Shown here: in pieces, positions 38,050 through 46,460 of the stretch
Layout of the letters: every line of letters starts with the position of its first letter
Numbering within the stretch: the stretch's first letter is position 1
Program-made: the position numbers and the translations under genes
The notes under the pieces: generated by a model
Told to the model about the DNA's origin: nothing
What the model saw: only the letters and a program-made list of their open reading frames with translations
Database searches by the model: none
Assembly (NCBI RefSeq): GCF_900115295.1
Contig: NZ_FOVZ01000004.1
Coordinates: forward strand, 1-64,000
Length of the DNA: 64,000 nucleotides
DNA from: Sphingomonas sp. OK281
GTDB taxonomy: Bacteria; Pseudomonadota; Alphaproteobacteria; Sphingomonadales; Sphingomonadaceae
Direction of reading: 5' to 3'

Positions 38050-38949
38050 ATGATCCTGGCTATCACCGGCGGCACTGGGTTCGTCGGCAGCCACCTGATC
38101 GACCATGCGCTTGAGACCGGGCACACCGTCCGCGCGCTCGCGCGGAAGCCGCAGGCCAAGCGTATCGGCGTGACCTGGATCGAAGGTGCGCTCGATCGTC
38201 CCAAGAGCCTTGCGACCTTGGTGGAAGGCGCGGACGTGGTGATCCACGTCGCCGGTGTCGTCAACGCGGCCAACCGTGCGGGCTTTGCCGAGGGCAACGT
38301 CGCCGGCACCGAAGGCATTCTCCAGGCGACGCGGGCGGCCGGCATCCGCCGCTTCGTCCATGTCTCCTCGCTCGCCGCGCGCGAGCCGACGCTGTCGAAC
38401 TATGGCTGGTCGAAAGCCGAGGCGGAGACGCGTGTCCAGACGTCGGGGCTGGACTGGACGATCGTCCGCCCGCCCGCGATCTTCGGTCCGCGCGATCTTG
38501 ATATCCTCGATCTCTTTAAGGCAGCACGGTCGGGTTATGTGCCAATGCCGCCGGCCGGCACGCGCGTCTCGTTGCTGTACGTCGAGGATCTGACCGCGCT
38601 GCTGCTCGCGCTCGCCGAGAGTGCCGATGCGCCGTCGATCATGGAGCCCGACGACGGGGTGCCGAACGGCTGGGACAATCGCGATTTCGCGCGCGCGATC
38701 GGCGTGGCCGTGGGCAAGTCGGTCAAGGTGTTCTCGACACCCCGCGCGCTGCTCAAACTCGCCTCCGCCGCCGACCGGCTCGTCCGGCGACGCAAGGCCA
38801 AGCTCACGCGCGACAGGGTGAGCTATTTCTGCCACCCCGACTGGGTCTCGCACAAGCCGCCGCCGGCCGCGCTGTGGACGCCGTCCGTCCCGACACCGCA
38901 GGCGCTCGCGCAAACCGCGGCGTGGTATCGCGCCGCCGGGCTGCTATAG
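38050..38949 (+). CDS. NAD-dependent epimerase/dehydratase family, probable 3-ketosphinganine reductase (CerR-like)
   Basis: An extended short-chain dehydrogenase of 299 residues with N-terminal NAD(P) motif TGGTGFVGSHL at residues 6-16. The catalytic-type Ser and Tyr-x3-Lys lie in VHVSSLAAREPTLSNYGWSK, and RPPAIFGPRD follows. In Caulobacter an epimerase-like protein, CerR, reduces the 3-ketosphinganine made by serine palmitoyltransferase, and it neighbours spt and a dedicated ACP. The same trio occurs here, so the same role is inferred. Alternatives are a sugar or sterol-type dehydrogenase. Confidence 0.75.
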   Translation: MILAITGGTGFVGSHLIDHALETGHTVRALARKPQAKRIGVTWIEGALDRPKSLATLVEGADVVIHVAGVVNAANRAGFAEGNVAGTEGILQATRAAGIRRFVHVSSLAAREPTLSNYGWSKAEAETRVQTSGLDWTIVRPPAIFGPRDLDILDLFKAARSGYVPMPPAGTRVSLLYVEDLTALLLALAESADAPSIMEPDDGVPNGWDNRDFARAIGVAVGKSVKVFSTPRALLKLASAADRLVRRRKAKLTRDRVSYFCHPDWVSHKPPPAALWTPSVPTPQALAQTAAWYRAAGLL

Positions 38950-39007
38950 CGCCGAAAAGCCGCCGCAATTTCCTGTCAGGGATGTGTGCGACACCGAAGG
39001 GAACAGC

Positions 39008-39253
39008 ATGAGCGACCGTCAGCAGATCTACGACACCGTCACCGCGCAGATCGAGCCGTTCAACAAGAAGGGCGTCGCGCTGAGCGATGCGACGACGTTC
39101 CAGGGCGACCTGGAGTGGGACAGCCTGACCGTGATGGATTTCGTCGCGGCGATCGAGGACGAATTCGACATCATCATCACGATGAACATGCAGGCCGAGA
39201 TCGAGACGGTCGGCCAGCTGGTCGACGCGGTCGCGAAACTGAAGCAGGACTAA
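39008..39253 (+). CDS. Acyl carrier protein associated with sphingolipid synthesis (AcpR-like)
   Basis: An 81-residue acyl carrier protein. The phosphopantetheine Ser39 is in the context DLEWDSLTVMDF, followed by an acidic helix (AIEDEFDIIITMNM). It is a specialised ACP rather than the housekeeping AcpP, because no fab genes flank it and it lies directly upstream of spt. It probably presents the acyl chain that serine palmitoyltransferase condenses with serine. The ATG at 39008 has GAAGGGA ahead. Confidence 0.85.
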   Translation: MSDRQQIYDTVTAQIEPFNKKGVALSDATTFQGDLEWDSLTVMDFVAAIEDEFDIIITMNMQAEIETVGQLVDAVAKLKQD

Positions 39254-39264
39254 TTCAAAATATC

Positions 39265-39369
39265 CCGTTCGTGGTGAGTAGGGACTGAGCGTGGCGAAGG
39301 CCCGTATCGAACCACCTGCCCTTCGATACGCGTCTTCGGCTTCGCTCAGCCGCTACTCAGGACGAACGG
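39265..39369. repeat. Type D inverted repeat inside the sphingolipid gene cluster
   Basis: CCGTTCGTGGTGAGTAGGGACTGAGCG... and its inverted partner ...CGCTCAGCCGCTACTCAGGACGAACGG. The centre holds GTATCGAA/TTCGATAC. A second copy is at 63158-63292. Confidence 0.8.
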
Positions 39370-39385
39370 AAATTTTCAAGGCCGA

Positions 39386-40654
39386 ATGACGATGACCGAA
39401 GCCGCCACCACTGCCCACGCCCTCCCCGTCGACGCCCCCGAGGTCGCCCCCGAACGCGACCTGATGTCGAAATTCGACGCGCTGATCGCCGAACGCGAGG
39501 CGCTGATCGCCAGTGGCGTGCGCAATCCGTTCGCGATCGTGATGGACGAGGTGAAGGGCCCAACGCAGGCGGTGATCCGCGGCAAGGACACGATCCTGCT
39601 CGGCACGTACAACTACATGGGCATGACGTTCGACCCCGACGTCATCCAGGCGGGCAAGGACGCGCTCGACGCGTTCGGGTCGGGCACCAACGGCAGCCGG
39701 ATGCTCAACGGCACGTTCCACGATCATATCGACGTCGAGCAGGCACTCCGCGAATTCTACGACATGACCGGCGCGATCGTGTTCTCGACCGGGTACATGG
39801 CGAACCTCGGGATCATCTCGACGCTCGCCGGCAAGGGCGAATACGTCATCCTCGACGCCGACAGCCACGCGTCGATTTACGACGGCTGCAAGCAGGGCAA
39901 TGCCGAAATCGTCCGCTTCCGCCACAACGACGTTACCGATCTCGACAAGCGGCTCGGCCGCCTGCCGAAGGAGGCCGGAAAGCTGGTGGTGCTCGAAGGC
40001 GTCTATTCGATGCTCGGCGACATCGCCCCACTGAAGGAGATGGTCGCGGTCGCCAAGAAGCATGGCTGCATGGTGCTGGTCGACGAGGCGCATTCGATGG
40101 GATTCTTCGGCCCCAATGGCCGCGGCGTGTACGAGGAGATGGGCCTCACCGACGAGGTCGATTTCGTCGTCGGCACCTTCTCGAAGTCGGTCGGCACGGT
40201 CGGCGGGTTCGTCGTGTCGAACCACCCGAAGTTCGAGATGGTGCGGTTCGCGTGCCGTCCGTACATCTTCACCGCCTCGCTGCCGCCATCGGTGGTCGCG
40301 ACCGCCGCGACGTCGATCCGCAAGCTGATGACCGCACACGACAAGCGCGCGCAGCTTTGGAAGAACGCGCGTCGGCTGCATGGCGGGCTGAAAGCGATGG
40401 GGTTCAAGCTCGGCACCGAGACGTCCGATTCGGCGATCATCGCGGTTATCCTCACCGACCAGGAACAGGCGATCGCGATCTGGCAGTCGCTGCTCGAGGG
40501 CGGTCTCTACGTCAACATGGCGCGACCGCCGGCGACGCCCGCGGGAACGTTCCTACTGCGATGCTCGCTGTGCGCGGAGCATACCGACGAGCAGATCACG
40601 ACGATCCTGGCGATGTTCGAGACCGCTGGGCGCGCCGTTGGCGTGATCGGCTGA
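39386..40654 (+). CDS. spt: Serine palmitoyltransferase
   Basis: PLP-dependent enzyme that condenses L-serine with a palmitoyl thioester to 3-ketosphinganine, the first step of sphingolipid synthesis; 422 residues. The internal aldimine Lys267 is in GTFSKSVGTVGG. His161 (HASIYDGC), Asp233 and His236 (VDEAHSMGF) are the PLP-stacking and binding residues. All are offset by two from the Sphingomonas paucimobilis enzyme (K265, H159, D231, H234). A soluble homodimer is expected. It lies downstream of the CerR-like gene and the ACP in the same orientation, separated from the ACP by a type D repeat. Confidence 0.95.
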   Translation: MTMTEAATTAHALPVDAPEVAPERDLMSKFDALIAEREALIASGVRNPFAIVMDEVKGPTQAVIRGKDTILLGTYNYMGMTFDPDVIQAGKDALDAFGSGTNGSRMLNGTFHDHIDVEQALREFYDMTGAIVFSTGYMANLGIISTLAGKGEYVILDADSHASIYDGCKQGNAEIVRFRHNDVTDLDKRLGRLPKEAGKLVVLEGVYSMLGDIAPLKEMVAVAKKHGCMVLVDEAHSMGFFGPNGRGVYEEMGLTDEVDFVVGTFSKSVGTVGGFVVSNHPKFEMVRFACRPYIFTASLPPSVVATAATSIRKLMTAHDKRAQLWKNARRLHGGLKAMGFKLGTETSDSAIIAVILTDQEQAIAIWQSLLEGGLYVNMARPPATPAGTFLLRCSLCAEHTDEQITTILAMFETAGRAVGVIG

Positions 40655-40656
40655 CG

Positions 40657-40688
40657 GTTTCCTCCTCCTGCGGGGGGGGGGAGGAAAC
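40657..40688 (+). terminator. Possible terminator after spt
   Basis: GTTTCCTCC (40657-40665) pairs with GGAGGAAAC (40680-40688), extended by a few G-C pairs around a G-rich loop. The hairpin starts 3 bases after the stop codon. There is no T-tract, so its function is uncertain. Confidence 0.4.
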
Positions 40689-40753
40689 ATCCGTGAAATG
40701 TTCGATCCGTACCGGCATTCCAGGTCATTGCGTGTGGGCAACGACGCGTTAGG

Positions 40754-42718
40754 ATGCCGGCCGTGACGCAAGACGAGGTCGAGACTGCGGCCCAGGGGGG
40801 CGGGGCGAAGTGGCGGCTGGCCATGCTCGTCGTGATGGGCCTGCTCGGCGCGGCTGTGCTCGTCGCGCTGATCGTGACGCTCGGCCACGCCAATCGCCAG
40901 CGCGATCGGGCACTCGAACTCCAGGCTCACAGCTATGATGTTATGATCCTCGCGCGCACGCTGTCGGGGACGATCGCGCGGTCGGAGGCGTCGCTGGGGC
41001 GCTATGTCATCAGCGGCGACAAGCAACTGGGGCAGCTGTATTTCGACGAATGGCTGCTCGCCGGGACGCAGATCGACCGGCTCGACCGGATCACCAACGA
41101 CAATGCCGAGCAGCAACCGCGGGTCGACCGGCTCCGGGCCGCCTATGATTCGCGCGGCCGGGAGCTGTCGCTGACCGCGCTCAACACGAGCTACGGGAAG
41201 AATGGCCAAGCCTTCGCGCGCTATTATCAGGCGCGGAAATCGCCGACGCTCGCCGAGATCAACACGACTCTCGACACGTTGATCGCAGGCGAGCGCGCGT
41301 TGCTCGACGACCGGACGGCAGCAGCGATGGGCTCGGTCGAGCGGTCGAGCTGGGTCGCGGGGGTGCTCGCGATATTCGGCGTGCTGATCGTGCTGGGCGC
41401 GATCGTGCTTGGCTGGTTCACGATCCGCGCGGTCGGCGAGCGTGCGACCGCGCTCGCCGATGCCGAGCTGGAACGCGAGCGCGCGGACGAGCTCACCACC
41501 GCGGTCGCCGCCGCCACCGCCGAACTGCGCGTGCAGGAGGCGAAGCTGCGCCAGATCCAGAAGATGGAGGCGGTCGGGCAGTTGACCGGCGGGATCGCGC
41601 ACGACTTCAACAACATGCTGGCGGTGGTGCTGGGCGGTCTCGAACTCGCGCGGCGCAACCTTGCGAGTGATCCGGCCAGCGTCCGCCGGCATATCGACAG
41701 CGCAACCGAGGGTGCGAACCGTGCCGCCGCACTGACGCGCCGGCTACTCGCCTTCAGCCGCGAGGATTCGTTGAAGGCCGAGACGATCGACGCCGCCGCG
41801 CTGGTCGCCGGGATGTCGGACCTGCTCGACCGCACCTTGGGCGATGCGATCACCGTCATCGTGCGCGACGATGCGGCCGGGGGATGCGTACGCGCCGACC
41901 GCGTCCAGCTAGAGAATGCGGTGCTGAACCTGGCGGTCAACGCGCGCGACGCGATGAACGGGCGCGGCACGCTGACCGTCGCAACCGGCACGACGATTCT
42001 GGCGGCGGAACAGGTCGGGCGGTGCGCGGCGGGCGACTACGTCACGATCACGGTCGGCGACGATGGCTGCGGGATGGCGCCGGATATCGCCGAACGCGTG
42101 TTCGAGCCATTCTTCACCACCAAGGAGGTCGGCAAGGGCACCGGGCTGGGGCTCAGCCAGATCTTCGCGCTGGTCCAGCAGTTGCATGGCGAAGTCGGCA
42201 TCGTCTCCGCGCCGGGCGAAGGCACGACCGTCACGCTGTATTTCCCGCGCGCCGCCGAACTGGTCGCGGTTCCCCTGCCGACCGTCCCGATCGCGATGGT
42301 CGAGCCATCCGCGCCGACGATGCCCGAGACGTTGCAGATCCTGGTGGTCGAGGACGATCCCCGCGTGCTGGCGGCGACGACCGGCGCGCTGGAGGAGATC
42401 GGGCATCATCCGATCGCGTGCGACGATCCGCTCGCCGCGCCAGCGCTGCTGGCCGCGAACCCGGCGATCGGGCTGATCATCTCCGACGTGCTGATGCCGC
42501 GCCAGACCGGCCCCGAGATGATCGCCGCGCTCTCCCCGCTCTATCCGCACGTCGCGGTGCTGTTCGTCACCGGCTTTGCCGGCGAAGTGAACGTCGCGCA
42601 GTTCGGTGGGCACGAGGTGTTGCGTAAACCCTTCACGCTCAACGGGCTGGAGCGCGCGGTCTTGACGGCGATGGCCGCGGAGCGTCGCGAGACGAACCAC
42701 CCGATCGCGGCGGAATGA
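40754..42718 (+). CDS. Hybrid sensor histidine kinase with CHASE3-like sensor and receiver domain
   Basis: A 654-residue membrane sensor kinase. Helix 1 is at about residues 22-43. A CHASE3-like periplasmic four-helix region (to about 190) and helix 2 (WVAGVLAIFGVLIVLGAIVLGWF) follow. The phospho-acceptor His is in GGIAHDFNNML near residue 283, and the ATPase domain has NAVLNLAVNARDAM, VGDDGCGM and GTGLGLS. A C-terminal receiver domain starts near residue 528, with the phospho-Asp in IISDVLMP. No separate response regulator is adjacent. It lies between sphingolipid and lptFG genes, but the signal is unknown. Confidence 0.9.
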   Translation: MPAVTQDEVETAAQGGGAKWRLAMLVVMGLLGAAVLVALIVTLGHANRQRDRALELQAHSYDVMILARTLSGTIARSEASLGRYVISGDKQLGQLYFDEWLLAGTQIDRLDRITNDNAEQQPRVDRLRAAYDSRGRELSLTALNTSYGKNGQAFARYYQARKSPTLAEINTTLDTLIAGERALLDDRTAAAMGSVERSSWVAGVLAIFGVLIVLGAIVLGWFTIRAVGERATALADAELERERADELTTAVAAATAELRVQEAKLRQIQKMEAVGQLTGGIAHDFNNMLAVVLGGLELARRNLASDPASVRRHIDSATEGANRAAALTRRLLAFSREDSLKAETIDAAALVAGMSDLLDRTLGDAITVIVRDDAAGGCVRADRVQLENAVLNLAVNARDAMNGRGTLTVATGTTILAAEQVGRCAAGDYVTITVGDDGCGMAPDIAERVFEPFFTTKEVGKGTGLGLSQIFALVQQLHGEVGIVSAPGEGTTVTLYFPRAAELVAVPLPTVPIAMVEPSAPTMPETLQILVVEDDPRVLAATTGALEEIGHHPIACDDPLAAPALLAANPAIGLIISDVLMPRQTGPEMIAALSPLYPHVAVLFVTGFAGEVNVAQFGGHEVLRKPFTLNGLERAVLTAMAAERRETNHPIAAE

Positions 42719-42759
42719 TCGTTCACTGATGCGTTGCGATTGAGGATGACGCCTAGCGC

Positions 42760-44001
42760 GTGCGCCCCTATACCCGCGCGACCCAGCATACCGAGCCCAA
42801 CCCGCGCATGAAATCCATCGACCGCTACATGGCCCGGCTGATCGCGGTGCCGCTCTTTTCGACGTTGCTGATCGCCGTCATGCTGTTCGTGCTCGATCGC
42901 ATGCTCGGGCTGTTCAATTTCGTCGCGACGCAAGGCGGCCCGATCAGCGTCGTGTGGCGGATGCTCGCCAATCTGCTGCCCGAATATCTGGGCTTGGGCA
43001 TACCGATCGGGTTGATGCTCGGCATCCTGCTCGCGTTCCGTCGGCTTTCGACCTCGTCAGAGCTGGACGTGCTGCGCGGTGTCGGCATGAGCTACAACCG
43101 GCTGCTGCGCGTGCCGTACATGTATACGATCGCGCTGGCGCTGCTGAACCTCGCGATCGTCGGCTATGTCCAGCCGATCGCGCGCTATTACTACGAAGGC
43201 CTGCGGTTCGAGCTGCGCACGGGTGCGCTCGGCGCGTCGATCAAGGTCGGCGAGTTCACCAATCTCGGCGATCGCATGACGCTGCGCATCGAGGAGAGCA
43301 AGGACAAGGGCCGCGAGCTGTCCGGGATCTTCGTCCATGCGTCGAGCCAGAATGGCGACTGGCTGGGGGTGACCGCGGAGAAGGGCAAGTTCCTCGCGAC
43401 CGACGATCCCAACGTCATCATCTTCCGCCTTGCGAACGGTACGCTGATCCACAACCGGCCCGAGTTCAAGACGCCGCGCGTGCTGACCTTCAGCAGCCAC
43501 GATCTGCCGATCAACCTGCCCAAGTTCGAAAGCTTCCGCAGTCGCGGCGGGCGTAATCTCGAATACACGTTGCCCGAACTCGCCAAGCAGGGCCAGCGCG
43601 GTGCGACGCTGGAGCAACGCGACGGCAGCCGGTCCGAATTCCACTTCCGCCTTGCCGAAGTCGCGACCATGTTCCTGTTGCCGCTGCTCGCGCTCGCGTT
43701 GGGCGTGCCGCCCAAGCGATCCTCGTCCGCGCTCGGCGTGTTCCTGTCGATCGTGATGATCGTCACCTATCACAAGGTGAACCAGTACGCTGCCGACGTG
43801 GGCGAACTCGGGCGGATCGATCCGATCATCGCGCTGTGGGTGCCGTTCACGATTTTCGCCGGGCTGATTCTGTGGATGTACTACACGATCGCCTATGTCC
43901 CCGGCGGGCAACCGATCGGTGCGCTGGAACGCGTCTTCTCGAAGACGTTCAAGGCGATCACCAAGCGTATCCCGGGCTTCCGTAAGAGCAAAGCCGCATG
44001 A
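42760..44001 (+). CDS. lptF: LPS export ABC permease LptF-like
   Basis: Inner-membrane permease of the LptB2FG exporter, 413 residues. Six helices flank a periplasmic beta-jellyroll domain (about residues 140-300). The start region MKSIDRYMARLIAVPLFSTLLI and the PLLALALGVPPKRSS loop are typical of YjgP/YjgQ proteins. The GTG at 42760 is given as start; the ATG at 42808 is equally possible. In sphingomonads the expected cargo would be a glycosphingolipid rather than LPS. It overlaps lptG by 4 bases. Confidence 0.9.
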   Translation: MRPYTRATQHTEPNPRMKSIDRYMARLIAVPLFSTLLIAVMLFVLDRMLGLFNFVATQGGPISVVWRMLANLLPEYLGLGIPIGLMLGILLAFRRLSTSSELDVLRGVGMSYNRLLRVPYMYTIALALLNLAIVGYVQPIARYYYEGLRFELRTGALGASIKVGEFTNLGDRMTLRIEESKDKGRELSGIFVHASSQNGDWLGVTAEKGKFLATDDPNVIIFRLANGTLIHNRPEFKTPRVLTFSSHDLPINLPKFESFRSRGGRNLEYTLPELAKQGQRGATLEQRDGSRSEFHFRLAEVATMFLLPLLALALGVPPKRSSSALGVFLSIVMIVTYHKVNQYAADVGELGRIDPIIALWVPFTIFAGLILWMYYTIAYVPGGQPIGALERVFSKTFKAITKRIPGFRKSKAA

Positions 44002-45095
44002 AACTCGTCAGCTTCTTCCCGTCGCGCACCGTCGCGATCTACATGGGACGGATGTTCCTGGTGCGGACGTTCGCGGTACTCGCGGCGCTGGTGCTGGTGC
44101 TCCAGGCGCTCGACCTGCTGAGCAACTCCGGCGACATTCTCGCCTTTCCCGGCAATGGCGATGCGCAGGTCTGGCAGTACGTGTCGCTGCGCGCGCCACA
44201 GATCGTCTCGCGCTTCCTGCCGTTCTCGGTCCTGCTCGGCACCATCCTGACGCTGATCACGATGAACCAGAACAGCGAGATCGTCGCGCTGAAGGGCTCC
44301 GGCCTGTCCGCGCACCAGGTGCTCGCGCCGTTGCTGGTCGCGAGCCTCGGTGTCGCGGTGATTAGCTTCGTGTTCAACGACCGCGTGGTGGCGCGCGCCA
44401 CGGCGACGCTGAACCAGTGGCAGAAGGTCAATTACGGCAAGCTGCCGATCGATCGCGGCGATCGGGCCAACGTCTGGGTGCGCGATGGCGACGACCTGAT
44501 CGAGGTTGCGCAGATCCGCGGGCGAGGCGATGCCACGCGGCTCGGCGGCATCACGCTGTACGATCGCACCGGCGGCAACCTTGTCGCGATCCTGCGGGCG
44601 GATCACGGCAAGCGAGTCGCGAACGGCTGGCTGGTGAGCCCGGCGAACCGGTTCGACGTCAAGAGTGGCACCGTCCGCCCGCTGGGCGCCGTGGTGATCG
44701 CGAAGGACGTGCGGCCCGACCAGTTCACGCTGGCGAGCGTCGATGCGGACGGGCTGTCGTTCGGCGCACTGAAGGCGGCGATCGCCGACCTGTCCGATGC
44801 CGGGCGGCCGACCAAGGCGCTCGAAGGCTCGTTGTGGCACAAGCTGTCGGGGCCGCTGTCGTCGGTGCTGATGCCGCTTCTCGGCGCGGTCGCGGCGTTC
44901 GGGATCGCGCGATCGGGCAAGCTGTTCGTGCGCGCGGTGATCGGTATGGGTCTCGGCTTCGCGTTCTTCGTCGCGGACAATTTTGCGCTCGCAATGGGCA
45001 ATCTCGGCGCCTACCCGCCGTTCCTAGCCGCTTGGGCGCCGTTCCTGCTGTTCTTCCTGATCGGCGAGGCCGTGCTCATCCGCTCCGAGGAATGA
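43998..45095 (+). CDS. lptG: LPS export ABC permease LptG-like
   Basis: Partner permease of LptF, 365 residues, with the same six-helix plus jellyroll layout. The N-terminal VAIYMGRMFLVRTFAVLAALVLVLQALDLL and the C-terminal PLLGAVAAFGIARSGK are typical. The ATG overlaps the lptF stop as ATGA. The NQNSEIVALKGSGLSAHQV coupling helix contacts the LptB ATPase, which is not encoded in this window. Confidence 0.92.
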   Translation: MKLVSFFPSRTVAIYMGRMFLVRTFAVLAALVLVLQALDLLSNSGDILAFPGNGDAQVWQYVSLRAPQIVSRFLPFSVLLGTILTLITMNQNSEIVALKGSGLSAHQVLAPLLVASLGVAVISFVFNDRVVARATATLNQWQKVNYGKLPIDRGDRANVWVRDGDDLIEVAQIRGRGDATRLGGITLYDRTGGNLVAILRADHGKRVANGWLVSPANRFDVKSGTVRPLGAVVIAKDVRPDQFTLASVDADGLSFGALKAAIADLSDAGRPTKALEGSLWHKLSGPLSSVLMPLLGAVAAFGIARSGKLFVRAVIGMGLGFAFFVADNFALAMGNLGAYPPFLAAWAPFLLFFLIGEAVLIRSEE

Positions 45096-45117
45096 GCCGG
45101 CGGTATCGCGCTGGATC

Positions 45118-45170
45118 GTTCTCTCGCAAGAACGGGAGCCCAGCCTGGGTCCCCGCCTTCATGCGGAACA
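45118..45170. repeat. Degenerate type A palindromic repeat
   Basis: GTTCTCTCGCAAGAACGGGAGCCCAGCCTGGGTCCCCGCCTTCATGCGGAACAG keeps the core CCCAG.CTGGG and both outer arms with several changes. It lies between lptG and the desaturase, which converge. Confidence 0.55.
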
Positions 45171-45174
45171 GGGG

Positions 45175-46296
45175 TTAGCGAGGCGTCAACGTGCTGCGCA
45201 TGATCTTGCTGACCAGACCCGGCAGACCGGGGTAGCTCGCCTTGTGATACGGCGAGAGCGCATCGAGTTCCGCGGTGATACGCCGGTGCGCCTCGCCGAG
45301 CGCGTGATAGGGAAGCCCGGGCAACAGGTGGTGCAGTGCATGGTAGCGCAGGCCCACCGGCGCCCACAACGCCGGCAGCAATGCCGGAGGCGGCACATTG
45401 ACCGTATCCAGATACTGTGCGGTCACCGTCATCGGCTCGCCGTCATTCTCCCACAGATGCGCGACCAGCGTGCGGACCTGGTTGAGCACGGCGAACGCCG
45501 ACGCGACGACTAGGATCGTCACGAACGCACGCAGCGGCAGCACGCCGGTTGCCGTGATCGCGATCAGCGTAATCGCCCACAGGCTCGCGGCAATCTCCAG
45601 CCGATCCCAATAGGCCTTCGCCTCGCCTTCGGGCGCGCGGCGACGAAACTGCGGATTGATCGCAAGTGCCGAGTAGCGCTCGACCACCATCGTCCGCAGC
45701 TTCGGCGACAGCAGCGAGATCGGGGACAGGATCGCGAACCGGATCAGCAGCGCGATCGGTGCGAGCGCCGACACGACGACGAACAGCGGCAGTGTCCACG
45801 GCTTCATCAGCGCGAGCGGGAGATATTCGGGATCCTCGACCGTACCGTACCGCGTCTTGGCGTGGTGGAGATTGTGGACCCCCTCGTACATGAACGACGG
45901 TGTCATCAGCGGCACGCCGACAAGCACGTTCCAGCCGAGCCGGAAGTTCGGGACGGACGCGTGCTTCATATGGCTGACTTCATGGATGAAGCTCAGACCG
46001 CGATACAGTCCCAGCATCGCCATGATGCCCGCGACGATCACCACCGGCGTTGACGTCGCTGTTGCCGCCACCGCCAGTGCGCCATAGCCGACAACCACCG
46101 ACCCGATCAGGTCGGCCCAGTAGATCGCCGGGCGCGGCTTCACCAGATCGCGCGTCAGATCCGCCGCGGCACGCAGCATCGCCTTGTCGTCGGCGACGCG
46201 CTCCGTTGCGCCTGCGCGGGCCGAACCCGCGGCGATGGGGGCTGGAGCGGCCGTGCCGCGAGCGAGGCTGAGCGATGTGTCCATGGGCATATCCAT
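45175..46296 (-). CDS. Membrane fatty acid desaturase
   Basis: A 373-residue integral membrane di-iron enzyme. The three histidine clusters are present: HEVSHMKH, EGVHNLHHAK and RYHALHHLLPGLPYH. Hydrophobic segments pair around them. The start ATG at 46296 (MDMPMDTSL) is one of three closely spaced candidates. Its substrate cannot be read from sequence. The location beside sphingolipid and lptFG genes makes a sphingoid base, ceramide acyl chain or phospholipid acyl chain possible. A hydroxylase activity is also possible. Confidence 0.82.
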   Translation of the reverse strand: MDMPMDTSLSLARGTAAPAPIAAGSARAGATERVADDKAMLRAAADLTRDLVKPRPAIYWADLIGSVVVGYGALAVAATATSTPVVIVAGIMAMLGLYRGLSFIHEVSHMKHASVPNFRLGWNVLVGVPLMTPSFMYEGVHNLHHAKTRYGTVEDPEYLPLALMKPWTLPLFVVVSALAPIALLIRFAILSPISLLSPKLRTMVVERYSALAINPQFRRRAPEGEAKAYWDRLEIAASLWAITLIAITATGVLPLRAFVTILVVASAFAVLNQVRTLVAHLWENDGEPMTVTAQYLDTVNVPPPALLPALWAPVGLRYHALHHLLPGLPYHALGEAHRRITAELDALSPYHKASYPGLPGLVSKIMRSTLTPR

Positions 46297-46460
46297 TGCC
46301 CGAAGATAGTGGCGGTAGCGTGGCATTTACAGGTTGCGCGGGGCCGTCGTGCCGGAGGAAACCCGATCACTCTGACAGCGCCTCGCGATGACGCAGGTGT
46401 CGCTCGCCTTTACCCGCTGCGCTGGGTAGATACGCTCGACTGCGTATTTGGGAACGACAC

